Shown here one piece after another: positions 1 through 7,396 of a stretch of 23,259 bases of DNA. Numbering within the stretch: position 1 is the first letter of the stretch; each line of letters starts with the position of its first letter. Below the pieces are notes generated by a model. That model was not told the origin of the DNA. It made no database searches and was given only the letters and a program-made list of their open reading frames with translations. Where the stretch lies: positions 1 to 23,259 of the forward strand of contig RGTE01000006.1 of assembly GCA_010025475.1 (NCBI GenBank), in the 5' to 3' direction. This DNA is from Verrucomicrobiota bacterium (GTDB lineage Bacteria > Verrucomicrobiota > Verrucomicrobiia > Methylacidiphilales > Verrucolacustridaceae). The position numbers were made by a program, and so were the translations under genes.

Positions 1-1434
1 AAAATCGTGACCGACTCATGTCTTCAAGAATGGGTTGGAAAGCTGGAAAGAATTCGAAGGGCCCGACCCCATATTCTTCAGGATGGAGAAGAGAGACTGA
101 TGGCATTGGCAGCACCCGCTTTAGGTGGACCGGACGAGATTTTTTCCCAGCTGACGAACGTGGATTTCCGTTTTGGGACGGTGAGGGACGAGGACGGGTC
201 GGAGATTGAGTTAAGCCACGGAACGTTCGCCTCGCTGCTGCAAAGACAGTCTGCTGAAGTGCGGCGGACGGCGTGGAAGCAGTATTACACCGAGTTCGAG
301 CAGCATGCGTTTTCGCTGGCGGCGACGCTGGCTAGTTCCGTGAAGGGGGACGTGTTCCGGGCGAAGGCGAGGAAGTATCCCAGTGCGAGGGCGCAGTCGC
401 TCTTTCCCGACCGGGTGCCGGAGAAGGTGTATGACAACCTGGTGGCCACGGTACGGAAGAATCTCAAGCCCCTGCAGCGATATCACCGCTTGAGAAGGAA
501 AGTGCTGGGTCTCAAGGAGCTGAAATCGGCCGACCTCCAGGTCCCGTTGGTGGCGGCGGCCAAGCGGAAAACCAAATACGAGGAGGCGGCGGATTTGGTG
601 ACGATGGCGTGTCGGCCCCTGGGGGGAGAATATCAAAAGGTGCTGGGGGAAGGGCTGGGGAAGGCCCGCTGGGTGGACCGGTACGAGAACCGCGGAAAGC
701 GGAGCGGGGCGTTTTCCAGCGGCAGTTACCAAAATCCGCCGTACATCCTGATGAACTACCGGGAGGATGTGCTGTCGGACGTCTATACCTTGGCCCATGA
801 GGCGGGACATTCGATGCACACTTGGATGAGTCACCGGGCACAGCCGTATCAGGATGCGCATTACCCGATCCTGTTGGCGGAGGTGGCGTCGACTTTCAAC
901 GAGGAGCTACTGACGCACCACCTGCTGGAGGGGCCGGCACGGGAGGACAAGACCTTGCGAGCCTACATCCTAAACCGGCAAATCGATGACATCCGGGGAA
1001 CGCTCTACCGACAAGTGATGTTTGCGGAGTTTGAGCGCCGGATCCATGAGGCGGAGGAGACGGGGGTGGCGCTGACATTGGATTTTTTCCGGATCTGCTA
1101 CCGGGAATTGCTGGAGGCGTATTTGGGCGAGGCGATGGAAATTGAGGCGCCGCTGGAGCTGGAGTGTCTGCGGATTCCCCACTTTTACAGCGCTTTTTAC
1201 GTGTACAAGTACGCGATTGGAATTTCCGCCGCCATGGCCCTTTCAGACAAGGTGCTGGCGGGCGACGGCCATGCGGTGCAACGGGTCCATGGGTTCCTGA
1301 AGTCGGGCGGGTCAAGACCGCCCTTGGAGACATTGCGGGCGGCCGGCGTGGATATGGAAAGCCCGGAGCCGGTGGAGGCAGCGCTGGCGCTTTTCGAGCG
1401 AAGGGTGGAGGAGCTCGAAAAGGTGCTCGGATAG
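1..1434 (+). CDS. pepF: Oligoendopeptidase F, M3B metallopeptidase (5' end outside window)
   Basis: Cytoplasmic zinc endopeptidase that cleaves short peptides. The frame is open from base 1, so the true start lies upstream; a GTG at position 7 is only an internal codon. 477 residues remain of a family usually near 600, so about 120 N-terminal residues are missing. The zinc motif HEAGH is at codons 266-270 and the third ligand is probably Glu294 in AEVASTFNE. The C-terminal HFYSAFYVYKYAIG stretch is the substrate-side His/Tyr segment seen in M3 enzymes. The gene ends with TAG 43 bases before the DUF2071 gene on the same strand, so co-transcription is plausible. The family call is secure. The exact peptide specificity is not visible. 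Confidence 0.95.
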   Translation, partial: KIVTDSCLQEWVGKLERIRRARPHILQDGEERLMALAAPALGGPDEIFSQLTNVDFRFGTVRDEDGSEIELSHGTFASLLQRQSAEVRRTAWKQYYTEFEQHAFSLAATLASSVKGDVFRAKARKYPSARAQSLFPDRVPEKVYDNLVATVRKNLKPLQRYHRLRRKVLGLKELKSADLQVPLVAAAKRKTKYEEAADLVTMACRPLGGEYQKVLGEGLGKARWVDRYENRGKRSGAFSSGSYQNPPYILMNYREDVLSDVYTLAHEAGHSMHTWMSHRAQPYQDAHYPILLAEVASTFNEELLTHHLLEGPAREDKTLRAYILNRQIDDIRGTLYRQVMFAEFERRIHEAEETGVALTLDFFRICYRELLEAYLGEAMEIEAPLELECLRIPHFYSAFYVYKYAIGISAAMALSDKVLAGDGHAVQRVHGFLKSGGSRPPLETLRAAGVDMESPEPVEAALALFERRVEELEKVLG

Positions 1435-1477
1435 CGGATTTCTTGCTGTTCGGTCCCCGGTTTGCAGGATAGTCGCG

Positions 1478-2185
1478 ATGAGCGACGGCCCCGCATGGAT
1501 GCAGGCGGACTGGGGAAACCTGGTGATGGTGAGCTGGCTGGTGGACCCCGCGCTGGTGCAGGGCCGTTTGCCGGCCGGTTGTGCGCCCGATCTTTGGCAG
1601 GGGGCGGCGGCGGTGAGTCTCGTCGGCGTGGAGTTTTCCAACGTGGTGGTGAAGGGGATCAGCTGGCCCTGGCATGATCGTTTTCCGGAAGTGAACCTGC
1701 GCACGTATGTGCAGGGTCCCAACGGACCCGGGGTGGTCTTTCTGGGGGAGTTGGTTCCAAAATTCCTGGTGGCGAGGTTGGCCCGGAAGGCGTTTGGGGA
1801 GCCTTACGAGAAGAAAAAAGTACGGATGGAGAAAAGGGTGCGCCACAGCGAGCCGGAGGCGGCTTATGAGTGGGAGGTGGGGGCGCGGACGTTCCGAATC
1901 TCGGTCCGGGCCGAGGCGGAGGCACGTCCGGTTTCGGACGGAACCCTGGAAGCGTTTCTGTTGCATCGCAACCGGGGTTACAACGCCTTCCGGGGGGGGA
2001 CCACCTACGGGGTGACCCATGAACCCTGGACAACGCGGGCGCCGCTGCGGTATGCGGTGGATTGCGCCACCGGGGCCCCGTTCGGGGCAGCTTTTGGACC
2101 GGTGTTCCAAAGCGAGTGTGCTTCGGTGATCTTTTCCGACGGCTCGGCCGTGCGGGTGGGTTTTCCCCGGCGGACGGGCCCGTGA
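1478..2185 (+). CDS. DUF2071 (YqjF-like, COG3361) family protein
   Basis: 235-residue soluble protein that matches the DUF2071 pattern along its length: an N-terminal W..LV.VSWLVDP..V segment, LPAG, FPEVNLRTYV at 69-78, GPGVVFLGEL, an ARKAFGEPY segment and a late HEPW at 181-184. The biochemical role of the family is unknown to me. There is no signal peptide or membrane helix. The start ATG is preceded by AGGAT at a sensible distance. The stop TGA overlaps the GTG of rlmH by four bases (GTGA), which suggests translational coupling. No catalytic residues can be assigned with confidence. Confidence 0.85.
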   Translation: MSDGPAWMQADWGNLVMVSWLVDPALVQGRLPAGCAPDLWQGAAAVSLVGVEFSNVVVKGISWPWHDRFPEVNLRTYVQGPNGPGVVFLGELVPKFLVARLARKAFGEPYEKKKVRMEKRVRHSEPEAAYEWEVGARTFRISVRAEAEARPVSDGTLEAFLLHRNRGYNAFRGGTTYGVTHEPWTTRAPLRYAVDCATGAPFGAAFGPVFQSECASVIFSDGSAVRVGFPRRTGP

Positions 2186-2613
2186 AGCACCGGGTGATCA
2201 CCGTGGGGCGGCCTTCCGGCTGGGCCAAGAGCGCGGCGGAGGAGTTTCTCAAAAGGATCGGCGGTTTTACGGAGGTTGAGCTCGTCTCCGTGAAGGAAGG
2301 GGTGAAGCAGGAAAAAGAGCTTTTGGAGAAGTCGGAGGGCTGGCAGCGGGTGGCGCTGGACGAAAAGGGGAAGGCCCAGAGCACGGCGGATTGGAAAAAG
2401 GAATTCGATCAATGGGCAAGGACCGGAAAGGGCAAGACGGCATGGATTCTGGGCGGAGCGGACGGGCACGGGGAGAATCTGCGCACCCGATGTGACCGGG
2501 TGGTTTGTCTGGGGCCGCAGACGCTTTCGCACGATCTCGCCCTGGTGGTATTGCTGGAGCAAATTTACCGCGTGGAGAGTTGGAGGGCGGGGCATCCGTA
2601 CCACCGCGAATGA
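2182..2613 (+). CDS. rlmH: 23S rRNA (pseudouridine1915-N3)-methyltransferase RlmH
   Basis: SPOUT-fold methyltransferase that uses S-adenosylmethionine to make m3-pseudouridine at position 1915 of helix 69 of 23S rRNA, acting on 70S ribosomes. The 143-residue product has the expected family signatures: an ILGGADGHG cofactor-knot loop at about 89-97, the TLSHDLALVVLLEQIYR segment at 114-130, and the invariant C-terminal PYHRE. The start is taken as GTG 2182, which overlaps the upstream TGA and gives the normal N-terminus KHRVITVG; an in-frame extension further upstream would be shadow sequence of DUF2071. The length is slightly below the usual 155. The stop TGA overlaps the next start (ATGA at 2610-2613). 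Confidence 0.95.
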   Translation: MKHRVITVGRPSGWAKSAAEEFLKRIGGFTEVELVSVKEGVKQEKELLEKSEGWQRVALDEKGKAQSTADWKKEFDQWARTGKGKTAWILGGADGHGENLRTRCDRVVCLGPQTLSHDLALVVLLEQIYRVESWRAGHPYHRE

Positions 2614-3059
2614 ATCCCGGGGACGCCACCGCCCAAGCGCCGCGCACCCTCGGCAAGGCTTGGCTTTACCTGAAGCGTTCGTTGCTCTGCCGTTGCCCCA
2701 CCTGCGGCGAAAAACCGATTTTTCCCTCCGTGAAAGCCACCCGATCCCTGCACGACTGGTTCACTCCCCTGGACGGGTGTCCCAATTGCGGATACGCGTA
2801 TGAGCGGGAGCCGGGATATTTCCTACTGGCGATCTGGGGGGTCAATTACGGGGTGATCGGACTTGGGGCGATGTCGGCCTATTTCATCCTGCGGGTTTGG
2901 ACCGACCTTCGCCCCACCCTGCTTTTCCTGCTGTGCGTGATGCCCGCACCTTTTTTGAGCGTGCTATTCGCACGGCATGCGAAATCGATGTTTTTGGCGA
3001 TGGATCATTTCTGCGACCCACATTTACGGACAAGAAGAACGCAAAAAAAACCGGATTAG
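2610..3059 (+). CDS. DUF983 family zinc-ribbon membrane protein
   Basis: 149-residue small membrane protein. Two CxxC knuckles, CPTC (29-32) and CPNC (57-60), would form a zinc ribbon. They are followed by the DUF983-typical segment REPGYFL and two hydrophobic helices at about 71-94 and 101-121, then a basic C-terminal tail. The start is ATG 2610, overlapping the rlmH stop (ATGA). An in-frame start at 2505 would add 35 residues that are out-of-frame rlmH sequence and is rejected. The family's function is not established, although members often sit near respiratory or membrane-biogenesis genes in other bacteria. Here it is embedded between rlmH and a deoxyhypusine-synthase-like gene. Confidence 0.85.
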   Translation: MNPGDATAQAPRTLGKAWLYLKRSLLCRCPTCGEKPIFPSVKATRSLHDWFTPLDGCPNCGYAYEREPGYFLLAIWGVNYGVIGLGAMSAYFILRVWTDLRPTLLFLLCVMPAPFLSVLFARHAKSMFLAMDHFCDPHLRTRRTQKKPD

Positions 3060-3099
3060 TCTTGTCAACTCTCGCGCGGGAGGGTTGAAAGGAGACTGC

Positions 3100-4074
3100 A
3101 TGGCAGACGGTCCGATCACCAAGTTCATTGACCGCAACTATCGTCACTTCAATGCCGCGGTGGTGCGAGACGCAGCGATGGCCTACCGCAAGCTCATCGA
3201 TGACGGCGGACGCATGATGGTGACGCTGGCCGGGGCGATGAGCACGGCAGAACTGGGAATTTCCCTGGCAGAAATGATCCGCAAGGGCAAGGTGCATGCG
3301 ATCAGCTGCACGGGGGCGAACCTGGAGGAGGACGTTTATAACCTCGTGGCTCACGATCACTACCGGCGAGTCCCGGGATATCGTTACCTCACGGCCAAGG
3401 ATGAGGATAAATTGCTTAAGGATCATCTCAACCGGGTGACTGACACCTGTATTCCCGAGCATGAGGCGATGCGCCGGATCGAGGGGGTGATGATCGATCT
3501 GTGGAAGCGGGACGAGCAGAACGGGGTTCGCAAGTTCCCTCACGAATACTTCTTTGAGGCGCTGCGGGAGGGGCTTTACAAAAAGCACTACCAGATTGAC
3601 CCCAAGGATTCGTGGATGGTGGCAGCGGCGGAAAAGAACCTACCGATGGTGGTGCCGGGTTGGGAGGATTCCACCCTGGGCAACATGTTTGCGGCGGCCT
3701 GCATTTCCGGGCAGGTCAAGTCACCCCAACTGATGAAAAGCGGCGTGGAGTATATGATCTCGCTGGCCGACTTTTACACCAAGACCGCCAAGACCCCGCT
3801 GGGATTCTTCCAGATTGGTGGCGGCATCGCCGGCGATTTTCCGATCTGTGTGGTGCCGATGTTGCACCAAGACCTGAAACGGAAGTCGATCCCTCTTTGG
3901 GCTTACTTCTGCCAGATCAGCGATTCCACGACGAGTTACGGTTCCTACTCGGGTGCGGTTCCCAATGAAAAGATCACCTGGGGCAAGCTGGGGCCGGAGA
4001 CCCCGAGTTTTGTGATTGAGTCGGACGCCACGATCGTCGCGCCGTTGATGTTTGCCTATATTTTAGGCCAGTAA
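3100..4074 (+). CDS. Deoxyhypusine synthase-like protein
   Basis: 324-residue Rossmann-fold NAD-dependent enzyme of the deoxyhypusine synthase family. Eukaryotic and archaeal DHS transfers aminobutyl from spermidine to eIF5A. Bacteria lack eIF5A, so this homologue probably acts on small polyamines, for example in spermidine or homospermidine formation, which is inference. TGANLEED at 71-78 matches the NAD-site TTAGGVEED of human DHS. Lys296 in PNEKITWGKLG corresponds to the human catalytic Lys329, and Glu290 to human Glu323. The glycine loop is GGGIAGDF (240-247), so human His288 is replaced by Asp246, which points to an altered substrate. The start is ATG 3100 with GAAAGGAG upstream. It lies 40 bases after DUF983. 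No other polyamine gene is visible. Confidence 0.9.
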   Translation: MADGPITKFIDRNYRHFNAAVVRDAAMAYRKLIDDGGRMMVTLAGAMSTAELGISLAEMIRKGKVHAISCTGANLEEDVYNLVAHDHYRRVPGYRYLTAKDEDKLLKDHLNRVTDTCIPEHEAMRRIEGVMIDLWKRDEQNGVRKFPHEYFFEALREGLYKKHYQIDPKDSWMVAAAEKNLPMVVPGWEDSTLGNMFAAACISGQVKSPQLMKSGVEYMISLADFYTKTAKTPLGFFQIGGGIAGDFPICVVPMLHQDLKRKSIPLWAYFCQISDSTTSYGSYSGAVPNEKITWGKLGPETPSFVIESDATIVAPLMFAYILGQ

Positions 4075-4122
4075 GCCTGGCAGCCGCAGGCAGGCGGCCG
4101 TCACCGCGTCTTGCATATGGGG

Positions 4123-5091
4123 TCAGGTCTTAACGCCGGCGCGGATTTCAAACAAGGAGGAGACGGACTCGCCGGCATGGATCCGGACGATGGCATCGGC
4201 CAACAGCGGGGCGACACAGAGGACCTTGGTGGGGACACCAGGGATCTCGGTTTGCGGGGTGGTATTCGTGGTGATCAGTTCCTTGATGCCGGCTTTCTTG
4301 AGGCGTTCCACGGCAACCGGACTGAGGACAGCGTGGGGTATGCCGACATAAATGTCTTTGGCTCCCTGTTTGCGGAGAATCTCGACCGCGGAGGAGATCG
4401 TGCCGGCCGTCTCGGTAATGTCATCCACCAGAAGGATATTTTTGCCCTTCACGTCCCCGATCACATGCGTGGCCTCGGTCTCGGTGGCGCTCAGGCGGCG
4501 CTTACTCACGATGGCCAGACCACAGTCCATCATCTGCCCGTAGGCGGCGGCCATCTTCATGCCACCAATGTCGGGCGTCACGGCCACCAGGTTGGGAATT
4601 CTTTTCTCCACCAGATATTTGTAAAAGACCGGGGCGGTAAAGAGGTGGTCGACGGGGATGTCGAAGAATCCCTGGATCTGCTGGGCGTGAAGGTCAACGG
4701 TAAGGACACGATTTACTCCTGCGGCCACCAGAAGATTGGCCACCAGTTTTGCGGTGATGGGAACCCGGGGTTGGTCCTTGCGGTCCTGGCGGGCATAGCC
4801 AAAAAAAGGCAGGACGGCGGTGATCCGGAAAGCCGAGGCCCGGCGGGCGGCATCCACCATGATCAGAAGCTCCATCAGGTTCTGGTTGGTGGGGGAGCAG
4901 GTGGGCTGGATGATAAAGACGTCGTTGCCCCGGATATTATCCTCAAATTTGACGAAGGTTTCTCCGTCGGGGAAGGAGGTCACCGTGGCCTTCCCCAAGG
5001 GGATTTTGATTTTTGCGGCGATGCGTTCGGCCAATTCCCGGTTGGCGTTACCGGAGAAGATCTGGAGATGATTTCCGAAAATCGAGGGCAC
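4123..5091 (-). CDS. prs: Ribose-phosphate pyrophosphokinase (PRPP synthetase)
   Basis: Makes PRPP from ribose-5-phosphate and ATP for purine, pyrimidine, NAD, histidine and tryptophan synthesis. The 322-residue class I enzyme shows IFSGNAN near the N-terminus, FPDGE at 40-44, the ATP-site YARQDRK at 99-105, VDLH at 132-135 and the PRPP loop LLVDDITETAGT at 220-231. The usual DAGGVxRAR-type flexible loop is DIGGMKMAAAYG here, a variant. The start is GTG 5091; an in-frame TAA lies two codons upstream (5098-5100), so no earlier start exists. A GGAG sits about 14 bases upstream, which is long. Last gene of the 6470-4123 unit, 49 bases after yjbQ. Confidence 0.97.
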   Translation of the reverse strand: MPSIFGNHLQIFSGNANRELAERIAAKIKIPLGKATVTSFPDGETFVKFEDNIRGNDVFIIQPTCSPTNQNLMELLIMVDAARRASAFRITAVLPFFGYARQDRKDQPRVPITAKLVANLLVAAGVNRVLTVDLHAQQIQGFFDIPVDHLFTAPVFYKYLVEKRIPNLVAVTPDIGGMKMAAAYGQMMDCGLAIVSKRRLSATETEATHVIGDVKGKNILLVDDITETAGTISSAVEILRKQGAKDIYVGIPHAVLSPVAVERLKKAGIKELITTNTTPQTEIPGVPTKVLCVAPLLADAIVRIHAGESVSSLFEIRAGVKT

Positions 5092-5140
5092 GTTTTTTTA
5101 TAGAATCTCCGGCAAAGGCGGAAAAGGGGGAAAGCCCGGG

Positions 5141-5557
5141 TTATTCGCCAAGGATTTTGATGAGGACCCGCTTGGCCCTTTTTCCGTCAAATTCCCCGTA
5201 AAAGATCCTTTCCCAAGGGCCAAAATCCAATCGTCCGCCCGTCACCGCCACGACCACCTCCCGGCCCATTATCGTCCGCTTGAGGTGGGCGTCAGCATTG
5301 TCCTCCGCGCCGTTGTGGCGGTATTGGGAGTGGGGCTTTTCCGGGGCCAATTTTTCCAGCCACTTTTCGAAATCCTCATGAAGGCCGGGCTCATCATCGT
5401 TGATGAAGACCGAAGCTGTGATGTGCATGGCATTGACGAGGCAAAGGCCCTCCCGGATACCCGATTCCCCCAAGGCGGCTTCCACCTGAGGGGTGATGTT
5501 GAGAAAAGCCCGCCGGGTCGGGGTGCGAAAGGTGAGTTCCTTGCGGAACGACTTCAC
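5141..5557 (-). CDS. yjbQ: YjbQ / UPF0047 family protein
   Basis: 138-residue single-domain protein of the UPF0047 family, known from E. coli YjbQ and often annotated as a secondary thiamine-phosphate synthase on the basis of weak activity. Its physiological role is unclear. Family signatures are all present: AMHITASVFINDDE at 43-56, the AEDNADAHLK stretch at 84-93 with conserved His91, GRLDFGPWERIFY at 108-120 and the terminal EFDGKR..RVLIKILGE. The start ATG overlaps the peroxiredoxin stop (ATGA 5557-5554), so it is translationally coupled. Length is normal and no residues look damaged. Confidence 0.93.
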   Translation of the reverse strand: MKSFRKELTFRTPTRRAFLNITPQVEAALGESGIREGLCLVNAMHITASVFINDDEPGLHEDFEKWLEKLAPEKPHSQYRHNGAEDNADAHLKRTIMGREVVVAVTGGRLDFGPWERIFYGEFDGKRAKRVLIKILGE

Positions 5558-6072
5558 TTTCTGGCGGGAGAGAGGGTGTCGAGAGCCTTCAGGACGACGG
5601 AGGCCTGGTCCTTGGTGGAGGACTTGGCATCGCGCCAGACAAGCTTGCCGTTGTGAAACAGGAACGCGGAACGGCGAGCAAATCCCAGCATGCCTTCAAC
5701 GCCAAAGGCCTGGATGGCCTTGCCCTCCGAGTCGGCGATGAGCGGGTAGGGGAGTTTCTGGTCACTGACGAATTTCTTCTGCGATTCCGGCTTGTCGGCG
5801 CTGATCCCGAGAATTTTTACACCCCGGCTGGTGAGTTCCGCTTCCCCGTCCCGGAGGCTACAGGCTTGGGCGGTGCATCCCGGAGTATTGGCCTTGGGAT
5901 AAAAGAACACCAGGAGGTATCCCTCAGAACCGTAGGCGGAGAGGTCAAAGGGTTTCCCGTCCTGATCCGGGAGAGTGAGAGTGGGGAGTTTGTCCCCCAA
6001 TTTCAGTTCGGCGGCCGGAGCCATCACGGTCAGGACGAGAAGGGAAAAAAAGCCGAAAGAAACCAATTTCAC
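5554..6072 (-). CDS. Exported PrxQ/Bcp-type peroxiredoxin
   Basis: 172-residue thiol peroxidase expected to reduce hydrogen peroxide or organic peroxides. The active-site segment is PKANTPGCTAQACSLRD, with peroxidatic Cys66 and resolving Cys71 five residues later, the PrxQ arrangement. Unlike classic cytoplasmic Bcp, the first 20 or so residues are a hydrophobic leader (VSFGFFSLLVLTVMAPA) with a likely cleavage near APA-A, so it should act outside the inner membrane. The start is GTG 6072, overlapping the upstream stop (GTGA). Coupled to yjbQ downstream. The periplasmic reductant is not encoded nearby. Confidence 0.92.
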   Translation of the reverse strand: MKLVSFGFFSLLVLTVMAPAAELKLGDKLPTLTLPDQDGKPFDLSAYGSEGYLLVFFYPKANTPGCTAQACSLRDGEAELTSRGVKILGISADKPESQKKFVSDQKLPYPLIADSEGKAIQAFGVEGMLGFARRSAFLFHNGKLVWRDAKSSTKDQASVVLKALDTLSPARK

Positions 6073-6470
6073 CGAGAAGTTTTGACGGGTTGATCAGAAG
6101 CCGTTTCCATCTTCCTTTTAAAATCGGCCAGATTTTGCCGGGCTTGGTCCAGATTTTTGCTTTCTGCAATCCGTCGGGCGGCCTGGGACAGATCGGGCAT
6201 CCGATTGGCCAATAGATCCTGCAGTTTCTCCGCCGAGGTACGGGCGGCCGGAAGATCGTTTTGCCCCAAGGCCTTTTCCACTTTCCCGAGCGTGGAGGTG
6301 ACAGGGCAGATTTCCGAGTAGACCGGGCAGCTCATCCGGGAGAAAGGGCAACCCTTAAGGAGCAGAAAGGCGCCGGCAAAGCCGACGGCGCCGGCGAGGA
6401 GCAAAGGGAGCCAATTTTGGGAAGGGGTAGAGAGCTTGGGAGAGGGGGATTTTTTTGGAATTTTGGGCAT
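6069..6470 (-). CDS. Hypothetical single-pass membrane protein with Cys-Pro heptads
   Basis: 133 residues, not recognised. A basic, proline-rich N-terminus is followed by one membrane helix at about 20-39, then CPFSRMS-CPVYSEI-CP, placing Cys41, Cys48 and Cys55 exactly seven residues apart, each followed by proline. The rest is a charged, helical domain (about 56-125) that faintly recalls DUF3347-like helical domains, which I cannot confirm. The start is ATG 6470: AGGA lies about 7 bases upstream, better placed than the adjacent GTG 6473. The stop overlaps the peroxiredoxin start (GTGA). First gene of the prx-yjbQ-prs unit. The neighbouring exported peroxiredoxin makes a redox or metal role for the cysteines possible but unproven. 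Confidence 0.75.
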   Translation of the reverse strand: MPKIPKKSPSPKLSTPSQNWLPLLLAGAVGFAGAFLLLKGCPFSRMSCPVYSEICPVTSTLGKVEKALGQNDLPAARTSAEKLQDLLANRMPDLSQAARRIAESKNLDQARQNLADFKRKMETASDQPVKTSR

Positions 6471-6516
6471 CACGAAATCCTAAAGGCAGAATTCATGCCC
6501 GTCAGCGGAAAAATTG

Positions 6517-6544
6517 GAAGATGGCAGATGGGAGATCGGAGATG
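6517..6544 (+). repeat. Four degenerate tandem heptamers (consensus ggagatg)
   Basis: Four consecutive 7-base units, gaagatg, gcagatg, ggagatc and ggagatg, followed by gggg. They lie in the 168-base non-coding gap between thyX and the small membrane protein. Each unit differs from the consensus by at most one base. Degenerate heptamer repeats are known in the intergenic DNA of several bacterial groups. No function is assigned. Confidence 0.75.
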
Positions 6545-6557
6545 GGGCCCTTGGTAG

Positions 6558-6579
6558 GGGCGGTTGTCCCGAACCGCCC
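6558..6579. repeat. Perfect 8-bp GC palindrome, intergenic
   Basis: GGGCGGTT (6558-6565), loop GTCCCG, AACCGCCC (6572-6579), followed on the + strand by GTTTTC. The flanking genes both lie on the - strand, where no U-tract follows the hairpin, so it is not a clear terminator for thyX. It could be a dispersed palindromic element or a structural mRNA end. Confidence 0.7.
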
Positions 6580-6590
6580 GTTTTCAACAT

Positions 6591-6631
6591 CTCAAGCGGG
6601 CCCCGACCAGGTCGCGGTCCGGTCGGTTGAG
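6591..6631. repeat. Second intergenic inverted repeat near the thyX 3' end
   Basis: Arms are CTCAA (6591-6595) with TTGAG (6627-6631), and CCGACC (6603-6608) with GGTCGG (6621-6626), with a 7-base bulge on one side. On the - strand it lies just after the thyX stop, so it may stabilise or terminate that transcript, although there is no U-run. Confidence 0.45.
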
Positions 6632-6641
6632 ACTCGCATAC

Positions 6642-7337
6642 CTACTCGTCTTTGGGTTTTTCGGAGATGGTCAGGCGGTACTTGTGGTAGGCCTCGAAGG
6701 TCCAGGGGAAGAGATTTTCGGCGATCTGGCGCATGGCGGCGCCGAGTTCACGGATTTCAAGCTGAGCGTGGTCGTCTTCCCGCAGCTGCAGAAAGTGGAC
6801 GAGGTTGTGCAGGTCGCAGTTCACATAGACCTCCGTGAAAATGCTGACCGGCAGAACCATCCGGGCCAGCTCCTTGGCGACGCCTTGCCTCAAGAGATTC
6901 TGGTAGGTGGCGTAGGCGGAGTCGTTGAAGGTTTTTACCTCCTTGGTCAGAGCAACGTGATCAAGCGAGCTGGAGATTTGGCTGCCCTGCTTGTTTTTGG
7001 CGTCGGCGGCCCGCCATTGGGTGGGGACGTAAAACTCGTCCGCAAGCTCGGAATACCGGCCGCTCCATTCGTTCAGGCGGAAGGTGCGATGCCGGACAAA
7101 CTGCCGCATGATGAAAATCGGCATCTTGATGTTGTAGGTGATGGAGCACTGCTCGAACGGGCTCGTGTGGCGGTGTTTGTAGAGATAGAGAAGCAGCTTC
7201 TTGTCCTGCTCGATTCCCTTGCTGGGGCTTTTGTAGGAGATGCGGGCCGCCTCGACGATGCGTAGGTCGGTGCCGAGGTGATCGACATAGCGGACGTAGC
7301 CTTGGCCAAGAATGGGGATGGTGTGACCCTTTTCCAT
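6642..7337 (-). CDS. thyX: Flavin-dependent thymidylate synthase ThyX
   Basis: Makes dTMP from dUMP using methylene-THF and FADH2, with NADPH as reductant. The 231-residue protein has the ThyX signature RHRTFRLNEWSGRYS at 82-96 (family motif RHRxxxxNExSxRY), the upstream HTSPFEQ at 57-63, and the C-terminal LREDDHAQLEIRELGAAM segment of the active site. The start ATG 7337 gives a normal N-terminus. The nearest purine-rich ribosome site, GGGAGG, is about 15 bases upstream, beyond a small hairpin. Lies 59 bases downstream of valS on the same strand, so possibly on one transcript. No thyA is visible. Confidence 0.97.
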   Translation of the reverse strand: MEKGHTIPILGQGYVRYVDHLGTDLRIVEAARISYKSPSKGIEQDKKLLLYLYKHRHTSPFEQCSITYNIKMPIFIMRQFVRHRTFRLNEWSGRYSELADEFYVPTQWRAADAKNKQGSQISSSLDHVALTKEVKTFNDSAYATYQNLLRQGVAKELARMVLPVSIFTEVYVNCDLHNLVHFLQLREDDHAQLEIRELGAAMRQIAENLFPWTFEAYHKYRLTISEKPKDE

Positions 7338-7339
7338 GA

Positions 7340-7356
7340 AAGGGAATCGAACCCTC
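7340..7356 (-). promoter_or_regulatory. Small hairpin between the SD-like GGGAGG and the thyX start
   Basis: On the - strand, GAGGG, loop TTCGATT, CCCTT directly precedes the thyX ATG. It overlaps the SD-like GGAGG, so it could mask or reposition the ribosome site. It also matches a tRNA T-arm, but no tRNA body surrounds it. Confidence 0.35.
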
Positions 7357-7396
7357 CCGGCCGGCGGCTGCCGAGAGGAAAAGGGGCGGCTTCCGA

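Noticed and set aside
896..2110. 404-codon open frame on the - strand
   Set aside because: Antisense to pepF and DUF2071, with a Pro/Arg-rich product and no domain-like pattern.
4083..4098. GCCGC-AGGCAG-GCGGC hairpin between the DHS-like gene and prs as a terminator
   Set aside because: A five-base stem with no U-run on either strand in GC-rich DNA; too weak to annotate.
4111..5103. 330-codon open frame on the + strand
   Set aside because: Exact antisense shadow of prs, with Gly/Asp-rich composition.
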